64,000 bases of DNA from Agrobacterium larrymoorei (GCF_013322225.1 NZ_JAAMFB010000019.1:62001-126000); one strand, 5' to 3'; shown: positions 18,380 to 30,001, counted from the first letter of the stretch. Numbers and translations: made by a program. The notes: generated by a model from the letters alone, not told the origin.

Positions 18380-18976
18380 TCAGCTTCCCGCCAGAGCGTT
18401 CTCGATTGCCGGAATCAAGTCCCGCTCGTAGGTCACAGTATCGATGGGGCCGACCTTCTTGTAAATAATGGTACCGTCCGCACCGACAAGATAGGTTTCC
18501 GGAATGCCGTAAACGCCCCAGTCGATCGCCGATTTGCCGTTGGGATCGATACCGATCGCATCGTAGGGATTTCCGAGTTCGCCAAGGAAACGAAGGGCGT
18601 TATCTTGTTTGTCCTTATAGTTGATGCCAACAATGTTGAGGCGCTCATCCTTTGCCAGCTCTTTCAGCATCGGATGCTCCTGCCTGCATGGCACGCACCA
18701 CGAAGCAAAGACATTGACGATGGTCAGCTTGCCCTTGATTGCGGCGTCCGTCAGCGCGGGCACATTCGAACCTTCGAGCGGCGGCAAGGAGAGTGATGGT
18801 GCTTTCGTGCCGATCAGCGCCGATGGAATGGCGCTGACGTCCAGACCGTTGACGTCCTGCTCATACAGCATCTTGGCCGCAACCACCGCAAAGCCCGAAA
18901 AGGCAAGTAGCGGCAGGAGAGCGAGCGCAAAACGCGATTTGCTGCGGGCTTTGCCAGGCGTGCTTTCGTTCGTCAT
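18380..18976 (-). CDS. ccmG: Cytochrome c biogenesis thiol:disulfide oxidoreductase
   Basis: A 198-residue periplasmic thioredoxin (CcmG/DsbE) anchored by an N-terminal helix (FALALLPLLAFSGFAVVAA). The active site is FASWCVPCRQEH near residues 90-101. It reduces the apocytochrome CXXCH thiols before heme attachment. A GVYGIPETYLV loop near residue 160 carries the cis-Pro of the fold. Its ATG overlaps the ccmD stop (ATGA). It is the last gene of the ccmABCDG operon and converges with the diguanylate cyclase gene, 11 bp away. Confidence 0.93.
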   Translation of the reverse strand: MTNESTPGKARSKSRFALALLPLLAFSGFAVVAAKMLYEQDVNGLDVSAIPSALIGTKAPSLSLPPLEGSNVPALTDAAIKGKLTIVNVFASWCVPCRQEHPMLKELAKDERLNIVGINYKDKQDNALRFLGELGNPYDAIGIDPNGKSAIDWGVYGIPETYLVGADGTIIYKKVGPIDTVTYERDLIPAIENALAGS

Positions 18977-19149
18977 GCTTCAGGCGTCTCCGCTGCTGCT
19001 GATCTGGAACGGCGGCGAATACCGGACGCCTCCAGCTCTGCCAGTTCCTTGCGACGTGCAGCACCATCGAACCAGACCCAGGCGATCAGGCCGAAGCTGA
19101 TAAGTCCGGTCATGGCGTAAGACATGGTGATGTAAAATATATGGGTCAC
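18973..19149 (-). CDS. ccmD: Heme exporter protein D
   Basis: A 58-residue single-pass protein: MSYAMTGLISFGLIAWVWFD provides the membrane helix, followed by a charged tail ARRKELAELEASGIRRR, the pattern of CcmD. It helps CcmABC release holo-CcmE. The start is GTG 19149, preceded by GAGG; the frame is open further upstream only inside the ccmC 3-prime end. It sits between ccmC (5 bp gap) and ccmG (4 bp overlap). Confidence 0.88.
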   Translation of the reverse strand: MTHIFYITMSYAMTGLISFGLIAWVWFDGAARRKELAELEASGIRRRSRSAAAETPEA

Positions 19150-19153
19150 TGCT

Positions 19154-19915
19154 TTACCTCGCCCTGCTGGCAGCCCGTGCTGCCAAACGCCGTAACACGG
19201 CAACCCGCCTTCGCAGGATTTCATTTCGAATGGCGGCAATGTGCAGCGTAAAGAACAGAAGCGTGAATCCGACGGCCATGGTCAGCAAAGGCCAGAGAAA
19301 CTCGGGATCGACGGCGGGGCCATCCATTCGGATGATGCTGGCCGGCTGGTGCAGTGTATTCCACCACTCAACCGAAAACTTGATGATTGGGATATTGACG
19401 GAACCCGCAAGGATGAGAACGGCGCTGACGCGCGCTGCCTTGGATGGATCATCCATCGCCCTGTTGAAGGCTATGAGGCCAAGATACATCAAGAAGAGAA
19501 TGAAGACTGACGTCAGTCTGGCATCCCACACCCACCATGTTCCCCACATGGGCTTTCCCCAAAGGGAACCGGTGATGAGCGCTATCAGCGTGAAGGCAGC
19601 GCCGATGGGTGCCGCGGCCTTGTGGCTGACATCTGCCAGTGGATGACGCCAGACCAGCGTTCCAATGGCAGAAAGCGCCATCACGGTGTAGCACATCATT
19701 GCCAGCCAAGCAGCGGGAACGTGGACATACATGATGCGCACGGTGTCGCCTTGCTGATAATCTCCTTCGGTGGTGAAGGCCATATAAAGACCGAAGATGA
19801 GACAGAGCGCCGACAGCACTGCAAGCCACGGGAGAATGCGCGAAGCCAGCGCCAGAAACCGGGTCGGGTTGGCGAGATCGCTGAGTTTGGTAATAGCAAG
19901 ACTTGTATCGTTCAT
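19154..19915 (-). CDS. ccmC: Heme exporter protein C
   Basis: A 253-residue membrane protein with six hydrophobic helices. The tryptophan-rich heme-handling motif WGTWWVWDARLTS lies near residues 124-136, and conserved His residues are in YVHVPAAW and in TLHQPAS. CcmC loads heme onto the chaperone CcmE in the periplasm. It follows ccmB by 66 bp and precedes ccmD by 5 bp. ccmE and ccmFH are not in the window. Confidence 0.94.
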   Translation of the reverse strand: MNDTSLAITKLSDLANPTRFLALASRILPWLAVLSALCLIFGLYMAFTTEGDYQQGDTVRIMYVHVPAAWLAMMCYTVMALSAIGTLVWRHPLADVSHKAAAPIGAAFTLIALITGSLWGKPMWGTWWVWDARLTSVFILFLMYLGLIAFNRAMDDPSKAARVSAVLILAGSVNIPIIKFSVEWWNTLHQPASIIRMDGPAVDPEFLWPLLTMAVGFTLLFFTLHIAAIRNEILRRRVAVLRRLAARAASRAR

Positions 19916-19981
19916 GGCGTTCTCTGATGCGCAGCCTGGCCCGTTCTACATTGACGAAAGAGACGCTGCAATTGATCCTTG

Positions 19982-20641
19982 TCAATCCGAAGAAGCGCGA
20001 AGCGCCAAAACCGCGAACAACGGGCCGATGACCGATGAAAAGAGCGTGATCGCGATAAGAATAAGAAAAGGTGGCATGAAGGGCGCAGGGTCCTGAACGG
20101 CAGCATAGGATGCGCTGACACCGAATATGAGCACGGGTATGGCGAGCGGCAGGACAAGAATGGAAACGAGCAGTCCGCCGCGTGGAAGAGCGACGGCGAC
20201 TGCCGCTCCCACGGCACCAATAAATGTTAGCGCAGGCGAGCCGACAAACAGGGTCAACATGACCGCGCCGATAGCGACTTCGCTCATATTCATAAAGAGA
20301 CCGAGAAGCGGCGAGGCAATGACCAGTGGCAGGCTCGTTGCCGTCCAGTGCGCGAGGCATTTGACAAAGACAGTTAAAACCAGCGGGTTTTCATGCATGA
20401 GAATGAGGTCGAGAGAACCGTCATCGCGCTCGGCCTGAAACAGTCTATCGAGACCGAGTAGAGCCGCCAGCAACGCACCGATCCACACAATGGCAGGACC
20501 GATGCGAGACAGAAGATTGAGGTCTGGTCCGACACCGAAAGGAATGACGGCAACAACCGTCATGAAAAAGAGGACACCGATCAACGCGCCGCCGCCAGCC
20601 CGGATCGAGAGCTTGAGATCGCGGAGGAAAAGAGCAATCAT
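19982..20641 (-). CDS. ccmB: Heme exporter protein B
   Basis: A 219-residue permease-like protein with six hydrophobic helices, starting MIALFLRDLKLSIRAGGGAL as CcmB does. It forms the membrane part of the CcmAB ABC unit that drives release of holo-CcmE. LDRLFQAERDDGSLDLILMH near residues 65-84 is the characteristic cytoplasmic loop. Its start overlaps the ccmA stop by 4 bp. Confidence 0.94.
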   Translation of the reverse strand: MIALFLRDLKLSIRAGGGALIGVLFFMTVVAVIPFGVGPDLNLLSRIGPAIVWIGALLAALLGLDRLFQAERDDGSLDLILMHENPLVLTVFVKCLAHWTATSLPLVIASPLLGLFMNMSEVAIGAVMLTLFVGSPALTFIGAVGAAVAVALPRGGLLVSILVLPLAIPVLIFGVSASYAAVQDPAPFMPPFLILIAITLFSSVIGPLFAVLALRASSD

Positions 20642-21279
20642 CCCCAGGCCTCTACGCCAGCGAAGCTCGTCATCCGCAGTTCCTTCGCGTTTTCAAGTCC
20701 AAGAGGTTGGTGGGTAGCCGCGATCACGATGCCGCCTTTGGCAAGGTGAGCTTTCACGAGCCCGGTGAACATAATATCTGCACTTGTATCGAGCGCTGCG
20801 GTCGGTTCGTCCAGTATCCAGATTGGTCGCCAGGCGACGAGCAATTTTGCCATGGCGAATCGCCGTTGCTGACCGGCGGAAAGATAGCCGAAGGGAAGAT
20901 GCGTTATACCCGACAATCCGACTGTTTCTGCCGCCTCCTCTATGGAGAGTGATGAGCCGCCGTTGAAATCGCCAAGAAATTTCTTCCAGAATGACAGGTT
21001 TTCAGAAACCGTCAGCTCCTGTTTCATGGCATTGCGGTGACCGAGGTAATGGCTCGCTTCGCAAGCGCGAGCGCCCTCTTCAAGTCCTTCGCCGGCTATC
21101 TTTACCACACCTAATTCGGCCTGAAGAAGCCCCGCAACAACCCTCAAAAGCGTGGATTTGCCGGAGCCGTTCGGCCCCGTCAGGACCAGAGCATCGCCAT
21201 CCGTTAATTTGAGGGAAACGTTCATGAATATGAAATCTTCGCCCCGTTTGGCGCAGAGATTTTCCGCTATCAGATGCAC
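20638..21279 (-). CDS. ccmA: Heme exporter ATP-binding protein A
   Basis: A 213-residue ABC ATPase with Walker A GPNGSGKST near residues 36-44, a LSAGQQRR signature near 133-140 and Walker B IWILDEP. The signature is the CcmA variant. The start is GTG 21279 with GAGGCG six bases upstream. It is the first gene of ccmABCDG and is divergent from acnA across 275 bp. Confidence 0.94.
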   Translation of the reverse strand: MHLIAENLCAKRGEDFIFMNVSLKLTDGDALVLTGPNGSGKSTLLRVVAGLLQAELGVVKIAGEGLEEGARACEASHYLGHRNAMKQELTVSENLSFWKKFLGDFNGGSSLSIEEAAETVGLSGITHLPFGYLSAGQQRRFAMAKLLVAWRPIWILDEPTAALDTSADIMFTGLVKAHLAKGGIVIAATHQPLGLENAKELRMTSFAGVEAWG

Positions 21280-21451
21280 CGCTTCGCCTCGTTTAAGATT
21301 TTAATCATCGCAATCGAAAAAAATATCGATTTAGGTCGTTTGTTGGTCTGGCACGTTTCGGCGAAATTATCTATATGGGTCTCAACCACGCCAGCGGTCG
21401 GCGTGATCATCATATAGCGCCGGACCTGCAGGTTGTCACAAGCAGCCTCTC

Positions 21452-21516
21452 GTGCGGACAGCGGAAATGACCGTACCCGCATCCTGATGTGCATGATAGT
21501 GCATAGGTGTCCGCAC
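21452..21516 (+). promoter_or_regulatory. Inverted repeat in the acnA upstream region
   Basis: GTGCGGACA (21452-21460) recurs in reverse complement as TGTCCGCAC (21508-21516), about 40 bp before the acnA start, enclosing a 47-base loop with two TGCAT repeats near 21489-21504. It could fold as an mRNA leader hairpin or bind a regulator. I see no recognisable iron-responsive box. Confidence 0.4.
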
Positions 21517-21554
21517 GCGCGTGTTGGCTATCAGAGGAAGCGGGGTTTTTAACC

Positions 21555-24248
<2,694 letters not shown>

Positions 24249-24267
24249 TCCAGCAATATATGAACGA

Positions 24268-24297
24268 AAAAACGCCGGGCTAGTCCCGGCGTTTTGC
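24268..24297 (+). terminator. Rho-independent terminator after acnA
   Basis: AACGCCGGG (24272-24280) and CCCGGCGTT (24286-24294) form a 9-bp stem with a CTAGT loop, followed by TTTTGCGTTT and preceded by an A run; it may also serve the convergent permease gene. Confidence 0.92.
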
Positions 24298-24332
24298 GTT
24301 TGATACTTCGTGAGGTGCTGCTTGGCCTATCT

Positions 24333-25145
24333 TCAGGCGTCTATGCGCCTCATTGCCTTCTCTATTCGTCTTAGTATGAGTGAAAGGCCCAATGTAAGAA
24401 TGAGGTAGATATAGGCGACGATGGAGTAGGTTTCGAAGAAGCGGAACGAACCCGCGGCATAGACCTTACCGAGCTGGGTGATATCCATCACGCCGAGGAC
24501 CGAGACCAGCGAACTGTCCTTGATCATCGATACGAAATCGTTGGAGAGCGGCGGGAACACAGTGCGCATCGCCTGCGGAAAGATGATCAGGCGAAACCGT
24601 TGCATCCGGTTCAGGCCCAGCGCCTTTGCCGCTTCAACCTGCCCCTCTGCCACCGCCTCGATACCCGCACGGAAGATTTCAGCGATGAAGGCACCATAAC
24701 AGATCGTCAATGCCAGAATGGCGCGCCATGTCAGCGAGAATTCGCGGACCAGCATCTCCTCCATCCAGCCCGCTTGAATAACAGGCGAGGCGATCCAGTT
24801 GATGAGGTCCACGACGGCAGGCGCACCGACGAAGGCGATGTAGAACAGGACGACGAGGATAGGGATGCCGCGCACCGCCTCGATATAGAAGCGCGAGAGT
24901 TGTCGCAGTACGATATTATCGGCCATGCCGAGCAGGGCGATAACCAACCCCCAACCGCACGCCAGCGCAAAGGCAACGAGTGTGACGAAGATCGTCATTC
25001 CGATGCCATTTGCGACAGTCGTGAAGACCTGTGCGTAGATGCCGTTGATGGCTATCACGATGGTGAGAACAAGCCCAATGGCGACGAGCGCCACCAGCCA
25101 CCACGGAAAATCCTCTATGGAAGATTTGCTGCGAATGCCGCTCAC
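24333..25145 (-). CDS. Amino-acid ABC transporter permease (HisM/GlnP family)
   Basis: A 270-residue inner-membrane protein with about six hydrophobic segments. The YIEAVRGIPILVVLFYIAF block and the EAA loop EAAKALGLNRMQRFRLIIFPQA near residues 193-214 identify a polar amino-acid permease. It is 33 bp downstream of the binding protein gene and forms an operon with it. No ATPase or second permease follows, so the transporter must borrow an ATPase from elsewhere, with this permease perhaps acting as a homodimer. Confidence 0.9.
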   Translation of the reverse strand: MSGIRSKSSIEDFPWWLVALVAIGLVLTIVIAINGIYAQVFTTVANGIGMTIFVTLVAFALACGWGLVIALLGMADNIVLRQLSRFYIEAVRGIPILVVLFYIAFVGAPAVVDLINWIASPVIQAGWMEEMLVREFSLTWRAILALTICYGAFIAEIFRAGIEAVAEGQVEAAKALGLNRMQRFRLIIFPQAMRTVFPPLSNDFVSMIKDSSLVSVLGVMDITQLGKVYAAGSFRFFETYSIVAYIYLILTLGLSLILRRIEKAMRRIDA

Positions 25146-25178
25146 GCGCGACGCTCTCTAGTATTCGGAAGCATCGGT

Positions 25179-25973
25179 CTATTCACCGAGTTTGTAGTCG
25201 AGAAACCACTTTTTATCGAGGGCTGTGAAGGTGCCGTCCGCTTTCAACGCAGCAATGGCCGCATTGATCGGGCCAACGAGATCGGACCCCTTCTTGAAGA
25301 TAAAGCCGAAATCGTCGCCACCCAAGGGACCACCGATAAGTTTCAGCGCTCCATTCGAGGCATCGACATAGCCCTTGCCAGCAACGCCATCGGTCAGGAC
25401 TAGATCGACATCACCCGAACGAAGCGCCTGAACTGTCGCGCCGAAAGTCTCCATCAGCTTGATGCGTGGGTTCTGCTCGTTGCCATCGAGAATGTCGTAG
25501 ACTGCGGTGTAAAAGGGCGTGGTGCCCGCCTGCGCGCCTACCAGCCCCTTTTCGAAAGCGGCAAAGCTTTTAGCGTCGGTGAAGCGATCTTCATCTGCGC
25601 GCACCAACATGAACATTTCCGAGCGCATATAGGGATTGGAGAAATCCACCTTGGCCTTACGATCGTCCTTGATGCTGATACCGGTCATGCCAATATCGTA
25701 CTGCCCCTCGGACACCGCCGGAATCATCGCATCCCATGAAGAGTTCTGGTACTCGACCTTGGCATTCAACCGTTTGGCAATCTCATTCATCGCATCATAC
25801 TCCCAGCCGATCGCCTCGCCGGTTTTCGGATCGACGAACTGCAAGGGTGGGTAGGCATTTTCCGTCACCACGACGATTTCACGGCCTTTCAGGTCCGGCA
25901 GCTCGGTGGAAAAGGCGATGACTGGCGAAAACAATGCTGCGGCAATGGCGATGAAAAACGAGCGTCTGAACAA
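25179..25973 (-). CDS. Amino-acid ABC transporter substrate-binding protein
   Basis: A 264-residue periplasmic protein of SBP family 3. A signal peptide (RRSFFIAIAAALFSPVIAFS) is followed by EIVVVTENAYPPLQFVD, the typical first strand, and by DIGMTGISIKDDRKAKVDFS near residues 95-114, which carries the ligand-contacting Arg. The start is TTG 25973, preceded by CCGGAGAG; the open frame upstream to 26201 shows no similarity and no signal peptide. It is paired with the permease downstream. Substrate not determinable, polar amino acid likely. Confidence 0.88.
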   Translation of the reverse strand: MFRRSFFIAIAAALFSPVIAFSTELPDLKGREIVVVTENAYPPLQFVDPKTGEAIGWEYDAMNEIAKRLNAKVEYQNSSWDAMIPAVSEGQYDIGMTGISIKDDRKAKVDFSNPYMRSEMFMLVRADEDRFTDAKSFAAFEKGLVGAQAGTTPFYTAVYDILDGNEQNPRIKLMETFGATVQALRSGDVDLVLTDGVAGKGYVDASNGALKLIGGPLGGDDFGFIFKKGSDLVGPINAAIAALKADGTFTALDKKWFLDYKLGE

Positions 25974-26090
25974 TTTGATCTCTCCGGCTGGCAGGGCTGG
26001 AAAATGGCATAGGTGAAGGGTGCGGAGCAAGGGATATGCACCCAAAGTAGGTGACAACAAGAGAATGTCGAAGGCCTCCTTATCCTGTAA

Positions 26091-26181
26091 CGTCATCCTC
26101 GGGCTCGTCCCGAGGATCTGCCAACTTAGCAAAATATGAGACGTAGCAGATGCTCGGGACAGGCCCGAGCATGAAGTCGAG
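26091..26181. repeat. Palindromic intergenic repeat, copy 1
   Basis: Two palindromes joined by about 30 bases: ATCCTCGGGCTCGTCCCGAGGAT (26095-26117) and ATGCTCGGGACAGGCCCGAGCAT (26150-26172), flanked by CGTC and by GAAGTCG. A second copy of the same organisation lies at 45566-45656. Such paired palindromes with CGTCATCC...ATGACG ends resemble the intergenic mosaic repeats (RIME-like) of Rhizobiaceae. Confidence 0.75.
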
Positions 26182-26210
26182 GGGGGCGGGCCAACGCCCA
26201 AATCCCAAAA

Positions 26211-26239
26211 AACAAAAAAGGCGGCCCGAAGACCGCCCT
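26211..26239 (-). terminator. Rho-independent terminator after rplS
   Basis: On the minus strand GGGCGGTC-TTCG-GGCCGCC forms a stable tetraloop hairpin (26220-26238) followed by a T run interrupted by one G. It lies 25 bp past the rplS stop. Confidence 0.9.
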
Positions 26240-26263
26240 TTCAAAATCCCAATGAGGGAAAGC

Positions 26264-26809
26264 TTATTCAGCTGCACCTTCAGCAGCCTTCGCGGCTGCG
26301 GCTTCTTCAGCTGCCTTGGCTTCAGCCGCTTCCGCTGCTGCCTTTTCGGCGGCCAGAGCCTGTGCTGCTGCAACCTTTTCAGCTTCGATGCGTGCCTTTT
26401 CTTCAGCAGCGGCCTGACGCTCTGCATCGTTGAGCTTGCGAGCGCGAACGCCGGTGTCTTCAACGATACGTGCGGACTTACCGCGACGGTCACGCAGGTA
26501 GTAGAGTTTCGCGCGGCGAACCTTACCGCGGCGAACGATCTCAACGCCTTCAACCAGCGGAGAATAAACCGGGAATACGCGCTCTACGCCTTCGCCGTAG
26601 GAAATCTTGCGAACGGTGAAGCTCTCGTTGAGGCCGCCGCCAGAACGGGCGATGACAACGCCTTCATAGGCCTGAATACGGGTACGGTTACCTTCGGTAA
26701 CGCGAACGTTGACGCGAACGGTGTCGCCCGGGGAAAATTCAGGAAGCTTGCGCTTTGCTTCGATCTTGGCGGCCTGTTCGGCTTCCAGCTGTGCGATAAT
26801 ATTGGTCAT
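26264..26809 (-). CDS. rplS: 50S ribosomal protein L19
   Basis: A 181-residue ribosomal protein at the 30S-50S interface. The core (residues 1-125) shows [43 protein letters not shown] and the [15 protein letters not shown] block of L19. The remaining 55 residues form an Ala/Glu/Lys-rich low-complexity tail ([20 protein letters not shown] and on), an extension common in alphaproteobacterial L19 and absent in E. coli. It belongs to the rpsP-rimM-trmD-rplS group but is separated here from trmD by a TauE-type gene on the opposite strand. Confidence 0.96.
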   Translation of the reverse strand: MTNIIAQLEAEQAAKIEAKRKLPEFSPGDTVRVNVRVTEGNRTRIQAYEGVVIARSGGGLNESFTVRKISYGEGVERVFPVYSPLVEGVEIVRRGKVRRAKLYYLRDRRGKSARIVEDTGVRARKLNDAERQAAAEEKARIEAEKVAAAQALAAEKAAAEAAEAKAAEEAAAAKAAEGAAE

Positions 26810-27137
26810 GTTAACCTCTGATTTCTTCTGAAACAGCCAGAGCGCTCAACGATCATTCCTTGGGTCAATGCCTTGGAATTATGCCTTTCGGCAGAAGCGG
26901 GTTCGCCATTCTTTGCTTTCGGTCTATGGGGTAAACCCCAATTCCACGCGGGGCATACAGGAAGACACGGCCTTTGTCACCACTTTCGTGACAATAATTT
27001 GTCGATTGGAGCATTTCCGCTTTTCAAAGCAATCATCCAGACGCAAAACCGCTTCGCGCATATGTTGGAAATACTTCAGCACCTGATTGCCGGAAATTTT
27101 CGGACCGGATATGCAAATGGACAACTCGGGAGGGGTC
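26810..27137. other. Intergenic region between rplS and the TauE-type gene
   Basis: Some 328 bp between divergent genes. It holds the rplS leader on the minus strand and the exporter leader on the plus strand. Apart from the GGGAGGGG ribosome site at the right end I see no palindrome, repeat or small gene that I can support. Confidence 0.6.
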
Positions 27138-27884
27138 ATGTCCATCGCTATCATTCTGCTGCTCTTCGCAAGCGGCTTTTTGTCCGGTGCGGTCAACGCG
27201 ATTGCTGGCGGAGGAACATTTCTCACCTTCGGCGCTATGACGGTTGCAGGCATCGCACCAATCTCTGCCAACGCCACCTCATCCATCGTGCAGTTTCCAG
27301 GCTATGTTACCTCGGTCATCGCCTACTGGCCGGAAATACGTGCACATTGGAAAGGTGCGATCTTTCTTTCTATCCTGTCCATTCTCGGTTCGACAGCCGG
27401 AGCGCTGCTTCTGCTCTCCCTCGACAACCCGTCCTTCCGCCAGATGGTGCCATGGCTGTTGCTGGCGGCCACAGCGCTCTTTGCTGCAGGGCCTTGGTTA
27501 CGCCCCCGTTCAGCTCAGGAACATCCAACCAGCAATGCAGCCAGCCTGATTGGCCAGTTCTTCACCTCGATCTACGGCGGATTTTTTGGTGCTGGCATGG
27601 GCATCATGATGCTGGCTGTGCTGGGCCTTACCGCAGGCGGAACCTATCACCATCTCAATGCGCTGAAAAACCTGCTGGCCGTCGTTATCGCGGCTGTTGC
27701 CATCGTCGTTTTCGTCGGTGGCGGCGTGGTTGCCTGGCATGCGGCACTGATCATGATACCCGCCTCCGCACTTGGTGGTTATTGCGGGGTCTATGTCGCC
27801 CGCCGCGTTCCTCAATGGATCATCCGCGCTCTGGTCATCACGGTCGGCCTGCTGCTGACGGGCTACTACTTTTTCACGTCCTGA
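27138..27884 (+). CDS. Sulfite exporter TauE/SafE family membrane protein
   Basis: A 248-residue protein with about eight hydrophobic segments. The N-terminal [21 protein letters not shown] and the internal repeat [19 protein letters not shown] near residues 145-163 are the paired TauE/SafE motifs. Family members are proposed to move sulfite, sulfoacetate or other anions; the substrate here is unknown. ATG 27138 is preceded directly by GGGAGGGG, which decides the start over upstream ATGs. It is inserted on the plus strand between trmD and rplS, and its last 19 bp overlap the trmD 3-prime end. Confidence 0.88.
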   Translation: MSIAIILLLFASGFLSGAVNAIAGGGTFLTFGAMTVAGIAPISANATSSIVQFPGYVTSVIAYWPEIRAHWKGAIFLSILSILGSTAGALLLLSLDNPSFRQMVPWLLLAATALFAAGPWLRPRSAQEHPTSNAASLIGQFFTSIYGGFFGAGMGIMMLAVLGLTAGGTYHHLNALKNLLAVVIAAVAIVVFVGGGVVAWHAALIMIPASALGGYCGVYVARRVPQWIIRALVITVGLLLTGYYFFTS

Positions 27885-28564
27885 GCCTCTGCCAGCAAAT
27901 CCGGGCGGCGTTCTTTCGTCAAAGCCAACGCCTGCTCGTGCCGCCATTTCTCGATCAGCTTGTGATTGCCTGAGGTGAGAACCGCTGGAATATCGCGCTC
28001 TTCCCAGACTTGCGGACGCGTAAAGTGAGGATGCTCCAGCAAACCGCCTTCGAAGCTCTCATGCACGCCCGAGAGATCATTGCCCATCACGCCGGGGAGA
28101 ATACGCACCACCGCATCCAGCAGCGTCAGCGCCGCCGGTTCACCACCGGACAGGATATAATCGCCGATGCAGACCTCTTCGAGATTACGCGCATCGATAA
28201 CCCGCTGATCCACACCCTCGAAGCGCCCACAGACGATGATGACCCCATCGCCCGCAGCAAGTTCACGCACGCGCTCTTGGCGCAACGGCTTACCGCGTGG
28301 GCTCATCAGCAGCCGCGGACGCGTATCGCCTTCCGACACGGCATCGATTGCCGCCGCCAGCACGTCGGGCTTCAGCACCATGCCAGCACCGCCGCCCGCA
28401 GGTGTATCGTCCACGCTGCGATGTTTGTCGGTGGCGAAATCGCGAATCTGCACCGGTTCCATGTGCCATTGGCCGCGCTCCAGCGCCTTGCCCGCCAGCG
28501 AATAGGAGAGATGGCCCGGAAACATTTCCGGGTAGAGCGTCAGCACGGTTGCTTTAAAGCTCAT
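27866..28564 (-). CDS. trmD: tRNA (guanine-37-N1) methyltransferase
   Basis: A 232-residue SPOUT methyltransferase that makes m1G37 and prevents frameshifting at CCN codons. Visible hallmarks are [20 protein letters not shown] near the start, [12 protein letters not shown] near residues 49-60, [13 protein letters not shown] near 112-124 and the trefoil-knot stretch [14 protein letters not shown] near 133-146. The start at ATG 28564 gives the family N-terminus. It is 4 bp downstream of rimM in the rpsP-rimM-trmD order. Confidence 0.96.
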   Translation of the reverse strand: MSFKATVLTLYPEMFPGHLSYSLAGKALERGQWHMEPVQIRDFATDKHRSVDDTPAGGGAGMVLKPDVLAAAIDAVSEGDTRPRLLMSPRGKPLRQERVRELAAGDGVIIVCGRFEGVDQRVIDARNLEEVCIGDYILSGGEPAALTLLDAVVRILPGVMGNDLSGVHESFEGGLLEHPHFTRPQVWEERDIPAVLTSGNHKLIEKWRHEQALALTKERRPDLLAEAQDVKK

Positions 28565-28568
28565 CGGC

Positions 28569-29144
28569 TTATTTCTTTTGTCTGCCGAAGATCGGATGAT
28601 CGGGATCGTCCTTACCATCTTCCGGGTTGTCCACCAGCCCTGCTGCAAATGGATCAATCAGTATCTTCCCACCTTCCAGATCGATTTCCAGAACAGAGGC
28701 TTCGGAAAACGGGATAAGCGCCGGGCGGCGGCCCGCGCCCTTCAACTCCAGCAGATCACCTGCTCCGAAATCATAAACGGCGCTGACTGCACCGTAGCTC
28801 TTTCCTTCGGCATCGACCACGTTGAGGCCTTCGAGATCGGTGTAGAAAAACTCATCCTCATCCAGGTCGTCATCCGGCAGATTGTCCCGGTCGATGAAGA
28901 GTTCGATACCGTTCAGCGCCTCTGCGGCAGTGCGGTCGTTGACACCTCGGAAACGTACGATGACGACGGTCTTGGCTTCACGAATTTCCAGAATTTCAAA
29001 CACGCGGCCATCGGCGGCAACCAGATTGCCGTAATCGCCAAGTGCCGTCGGATCATCCGTATAAGAGCTGACCCGCACTTCGCCACGCAGCCCTTGCGCT
29101 GCGCCGATCTTGGCCATGAGAATGGGGTTTTCCAGCTTTGCCAT
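28569..29144 (-). CDS. rimM: Ribosome maturation factor RimM
   Basis: A 191-residue 16S rRNA processing factor that binds S19 and helps mature the 30S head. [23 protein letters not shown] opens the RimM domain in the first 30 residues, and the PRC-barrel follows with [13 protein letters not shown] near residues 99-111 and a [15 protein letters not shown] strand near 147-161. A 25-residue acidic/charged tail ends [12 protein letters not shown]. Start ATG 29144 fits the family. It precedes trmD by 4 bp and follows rpsP after a hairpin terminator. Confidence 0.94.
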   Translation of the reverse strand: MAKLENPILMAKIGAAQGLRGEVRVSSYTDDPTALGDYGNLVAADGRVFEILEIREAKTVVIVRFRGVNDRTAAEALNGIELFIDRDNLPDDDLDEDEFFYTDLEGLNVVDAEGKSYGAVSAVYDFGAGDLLELKGAGRRPALIPFSEASVLEIDLEGGKILIDPFAAGLVDNPEDGKDDPDHPIFGRQKK

Positions 29145-29205
29145 CGGACCGTCCGTTGTTCTCGCGTTTCTGCCTAAAGCCTTTTCTAAGCTTAAGCACA
29201 CGCAA

Positions 29206-29247
29206 TTAAAACATGAAAACGGGTGGCGCGGAAACCGCACCACCCGT
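29206..29247 (-). terminator. Hairpin between rpsP and rimM
   Basis: ACGGGTGG (29219-29226) pairs with CCACCCGT (29240-29247) with further GCGG/CCGC pairing inside. On the minus strand GTTTTCATGTTTT follows, so it likely trims or partly terminates rpsP transcripts before rimM. Confidence 0.75.
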
Positions 29248-29267
29248 CTTTGAATTCAGCCTGTCGA

Positions 29268-29645
29268 TTACTCGGCAGCAGATGCTTCAGCGGCAGCAGC
29301 AGCGGCGTCTTCAGCCTTCTGCTTCTTCTCGGCAACGCGCTCGAGAGCCTTCTTACCTGGCTTTGCCTTTTCAGGGTTGTTGCGGGCGTCGCGCGTCGTG
29401 ATGCCAGCTTCTGCGAGGAAGCGCAGAACGCGGTCGGTTGGCTGAGCGCCCTTTACAAGCCACTCCTTGACCAGATCAGCATTGATCTGGATGCGGTCAG
29501 CATTGTCCTTGGCGAGCATTGGGTTCCAGGAACCGACCTTCTCGAGGAAGCGGCCGTCGCGTGGCGAACGGGCGTCAGCAACAACGATCTGGTAGTACGG
29601 GCGCTTCTTGGAACCACCGCGTGCGAGACGAATTTTAAGTGCCAT
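29268..29645 (-). CDS. rpsP: 30S ribosomal protein S16
   Basis: A 125-residue ribosomal protein. The core starts [20 protein letters not shown] and contains [21 protein letters not shown] near residues 22-42. The last 45 residues are an Ala/Lys/Glu-rich tail not found in the E. coli protein but usual in rhizobia. ATG 29645 is preceded by AAGGAG. It follows the chorismate mutase gene by 32 bp. Confidence 0.96.
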   Translation of the reverse strand: MALKIRLARGGSKKRPYYQIVVADARSPRDGRFLEKVGSWNPMLAKDNADRIQINADLVKEWLVKGAQPTDRVLRFLAEAGITTRDARNNPEKAKPGKKALERVAEKKQKAEDAAAAAAEASAAE

Positions 29646-29677
29646 GTGAGTTCTCCTTATAATGGCTTGCCCGCCGG

Positions 29678-29995
29678 TCAGGCGGTCTTGTCGAGGCCGC
29701 TGTGTTCAGCGGCGATTGCTTCATGATGCCGGATGACTTCCTTGATGATGAAGTTCAAGAACTTCTCGGCGAAATCCGGATCCAGATTGGCGTCCTTGGC
29801 CAGACGGCGAAGGCGTTCGATCTGGTATTCTTCGCGCGCCGGGTCCGCCGGCGGCAATTCGTAAGTGGCTTTTAAAACGCCCACAGCCTTGGTGCGCTGA
29901 AACCGTTCGGCCAACATATGAACCAATGCAGCATCGATGTTATCGATGGACTGGCGGTATTCAGAGAGCTGCGCCTTCACTTCGGTGTTTGTCAT
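29678..29995 (-). CDS. Chorismate mutase, AroQ type
   Basis: A 105-residue all-helical enzyme converting chorismate to prephenate for Phe and Tyr synthesis. [30 protein letters not shown] near residues 10-39 includes the active-site Arg and the AroQ hallmark Ile-Asp; [20 protein letters not shown] and a C-terminal [16 protein letters not shown] complete the family pattern. It is a stand-alone domain without prephenate dehydratase. It lies between ffh and rpsP, a placement seen in Rhizobiales, and shares their transcript. Confidence 0.92.
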   Translation of the reverse strand: MTNTEVKAQLSEYRQSIDNIDAALVHMLAERFQRTKAVGVLKATYELPPADPAREEYQIERLRRLAKDANLDPDFAEKFLNFIIKEVIRHHEAIAAEHSGLDKTA

Positions 29996-30001
29996 GATCG
30001 C

